NCBI RefSeq assembly: GCF_014698505.1
Contig: NZ_JACJTD010000017.1
Coordinates: 83,249 to 147,248 of the forward strand
From: Nostoc foliaceum FACHB-393
Lineage (GTDB): Bacteria > Cyanobacteriota > Cyanobacteriia > Cyanobacteriales > Nostocaceae
DNA: 64,000 bases
Direction of reading: 5' to 3'
Shown here: positions 62,717 through 64,000 of the stretch, piece after piece
How the letters are laid out: every line of letters begins with the position of its first letter
Numbering within the stretch: position 1 is the first letter of the stretch
Notes under the pieces: model-generated
The model's database searches: none
What the model was told of the DNA's origin: nothing
The model's input: only the letters and a program-made list of their open reading frames with translations
Translations under genes and position numbers: made by a program

Positions 62717-62767
62717 TTTAATCAATAGTTAGGAGTTACAAACAATTCCTAACTCCTAATTGTCAAT

Positions 62768-62803
62768 AAAAGCCCGGTCATGAAGACTGGGCTTTTAATA
62801 TGG
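62768..62803 (+). terminator. Terminator of ftsH
   Basis: AAAAGCCCGGTC (62768-62779) pairs with GACTGGGCTTTT (62785-62796; one G-T wobble) around 5 bases, followed by AATAT. About 50 bases past the stop; a TTAGGAGTTA repeat lies between. Confidence 0.85.
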
Positions 62804-63323
62804 GGTTATATACCCCGGAGGTTTCGTTATAGAGTTTCAGTATAAATCGCTTGTCTGATAGAGACTACCACCTGAGCATAATCAATTCCGGAAAATTAGA
62901 AAAATTTTTCTTTGGCTACTAGAGGTGGGTTTGGGAATTGGCATAGAACGAAGAATATATCAGGGTATCACGCGAGAGTGGCTGTACATAACCGTTTAAT
63001 AACGCCGGAAGAACGTATCCAAATATTGGCACAAAGGTTACGTGAACTCGGTGTAGTTCCTGATTCTCCCTCGTCAGTTAGGGTAAAAATCCTCCTGTTA
63101 ACATCTTCCATAACTAGCAACTTGGATTATTTAGTGAAAATTAGAAATCAGGATAATTCTGAGATTTTACAGAATTAACCTGATTGTTTTGAATGCAAAA
63201 GTATCCATGCATTCTCTGTAGCACCCCTTATAGCGATCAAAAGTGTTCTCCTATAGCTATAGCTTTCCGAATCTTGGCATAACTAACGTCAAAAGTGACT
63301 CGATACTTAACCAGCCGCCTATC
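62804..63323. other. Spacer after ftsH
   Basis: No gene I can support. A frame at 62912-63178 (TTG start) contains LITPEERIQILAQRLRELGV but has no family signature and no ribosome site; it may be the trace of a lost gene. Confidence 0.4.
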
Positions 63324-63542
63324 TTAAACTCTGGATGTCGGTTTCAAAAATAGCCACGCCACAAAGAACGTCGCAGCTGTGAATAGTTGCGTTAAATCCA
63401 AAGCAGATAGATAGCCATCTGCAAATGAAGCAATACTGCGATCGGTAATGCCAAATACCCAGGATGATAATCCAAACAGCCAAATCCCATTTTTGAGATT
63501 TCCGACGAATTCTTTAGAGTCTGATGGTTTTTGGTCTTTCAT
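63324..63542 (-). CDS. Small membrane protein, unknown
   Basis: About 72 aa from the ATG at 63542 (in-frame ATG at 63596 possible). Two hydrophobic stretches (NGIWLFGLSSWVFG and LTQLFTAATFFVAWLFL) around a polar loop. No family recognised. The GTG/ATG context is weak. Confidence 0.5.
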   Translation of the reverse strand: MKDQKPSDSKEFVGNLKNGIWLFGLSSWVFGITDRSIASFADGYLSALDLTQLFTAATFFVAWLFLKPTSRV

Positions 63543-63866
63543 GATCTTCTGTCCCGTTGGTGAGAAATTTGATGATTGATGTGAAATACCTGCCATTAAG
63601 AATTTTTTCTGACTCCTGACGCTGAATTTACACTTTCTATTAATAATATTAATAAATATTTCACCTACTTGACTTATCTACCAATAGGTACATCTCCTAA
63701 TCTTGACATTACCCCTTTGGTTTTGCCACCTCCGATAGACGGCAATACGTTGAGTTCTCAGCTTTACAGGGTCGGGTTTGAATGCTGAGATTACAATATC
63801 TTTAAATAACTATATAAATATTTATTGATATTTTATATAAAACCCTCTATAGAACCCATTTGACAT
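63543..63866. other. Spacer before the IS5-like fragment
   Basis: AT-rich, no gene. Bases about 63842-63860 (AACCCTCTATAGAACCC) may hold the IS end, but the terminal repeat cannot be defined with the other end missing. Confidence 0.4.
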
Positions 63867-64000
63867 CTAAGAAGGTGCAGCAAGCCTCTTAACCATCAAC
63901 CGAATAAAACAAAGATTAACCTTGGCAGTCGCATTCGCTAAAGTTCTCTCAAAGTTCTTGACGAGGATTTTGCATCTTTCCATCCAAGCATTTGACCGCT
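63867..64000 (-). mobile_element. IS5-family-like transposase, C-terminal part, cut by the right edge
   Basis: Reading the minus strand in from the edge, the frame gives SNAWMERCKILVKNFERTL...AKVNLCFIRLMVKRLAAPS and a stop at 63869-63867. This matches the C-terminal tail of a common cyanobacterial IS5-type transposase (ER-x-x-AW-x-ERCKILVKNFERT). The rest of the gene is outside the window. Confidence 0.75.

Noticed and set aside
62912..63178. Short plus-strand frame with LITPEERIQILAQRLRELGV
   Set aside because: TTG start, no ribosome site and no family signature; described only in the spacer note as a possible trace of a lost gene.

Overview
The window is a chromosomal segment of a filamentous, probably heterocyst-forming cyanobacterium of the Nostoc/Anabaena group. 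The evidence is a complete apcE-apcA-apcB-apcC allophycocyanin core locus, the cyanobacterial-type atp operon with both b and b' subunits and no beta or epsilon, a DNA polymerase III alpha gene that ends in the N-half of the split DnaE intein, an adjacent flv3/flv1-type flavodiiron pair without an intervening gene (the order seen for the heterocyst paralogues), many HIP1 octamers (GCGATCGC), CTAACTC-type heptanucleotide repeats, and a tmRNA with a cyanobacterial tag. The organism call is an inference from gene content and not from a database match.

Layout. 1-3853: two linked membrane proteins (a WD40 protein cut by the left edge and a COG1470-like Ig/NEW3-like protein). 4037-7655: ftsW, then an H-NOX gas-sensor gene followed by its HNOBA histidine kinase. 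8091-11087: a small accessory island with a SAM methyltransferase coupled to a heme-oxygenase-like diiron oxidase and, divergently, a putative Fe(II)/2-oxoglutarate oxygenase. 11573-16723: phycobilisome core genes. 17262-19360: two exported proteins. 19520-32061: an AT-rich exopolysaccharide locus (BY-kinase/Wzc, flippase, FkbM methyltransferase, glycosyltransferases, EpsG-type polymerase, divergent priming glycosyltransferase and galE). 32086-34546: a ComB-like phosphatase, a broken xisI and a methyltransferase. 35054-41459: atpI-atpB-atpE-b'-b-atpH-atpA-gamma.

41843-42229 is ssrA, followed by an IS630 remnant. 43887-47444: flv3 and flv1. 47869-51252: a membrane protein with an MshEN-like N-terminus, a decayed transposase, a small ORF and a DAACS symporter. 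51446-54076: dnaE N-half with split intein. 54168-56235: PaiB-like protein and acetate kinase. 56278-58699: a coupled three-gene cassette of unknown function. 59170-62716: a TPR-like protein, a class IV aminotransferase and ftsH. The right edge holds a small membrane protein and the C-terminus of an IS5-like transposase.

Most genes are core or common cyanobacterial functions. The least explained parts are the oxidase/methyltransferase/oxygenase island (8091-11087), the three-gene cassette (56278-58699), the WD40/Ig membrane pair at the left edge, and several repeat structures in the atp region. All functional calls come from reading motifs and family resemblance; no search was run.
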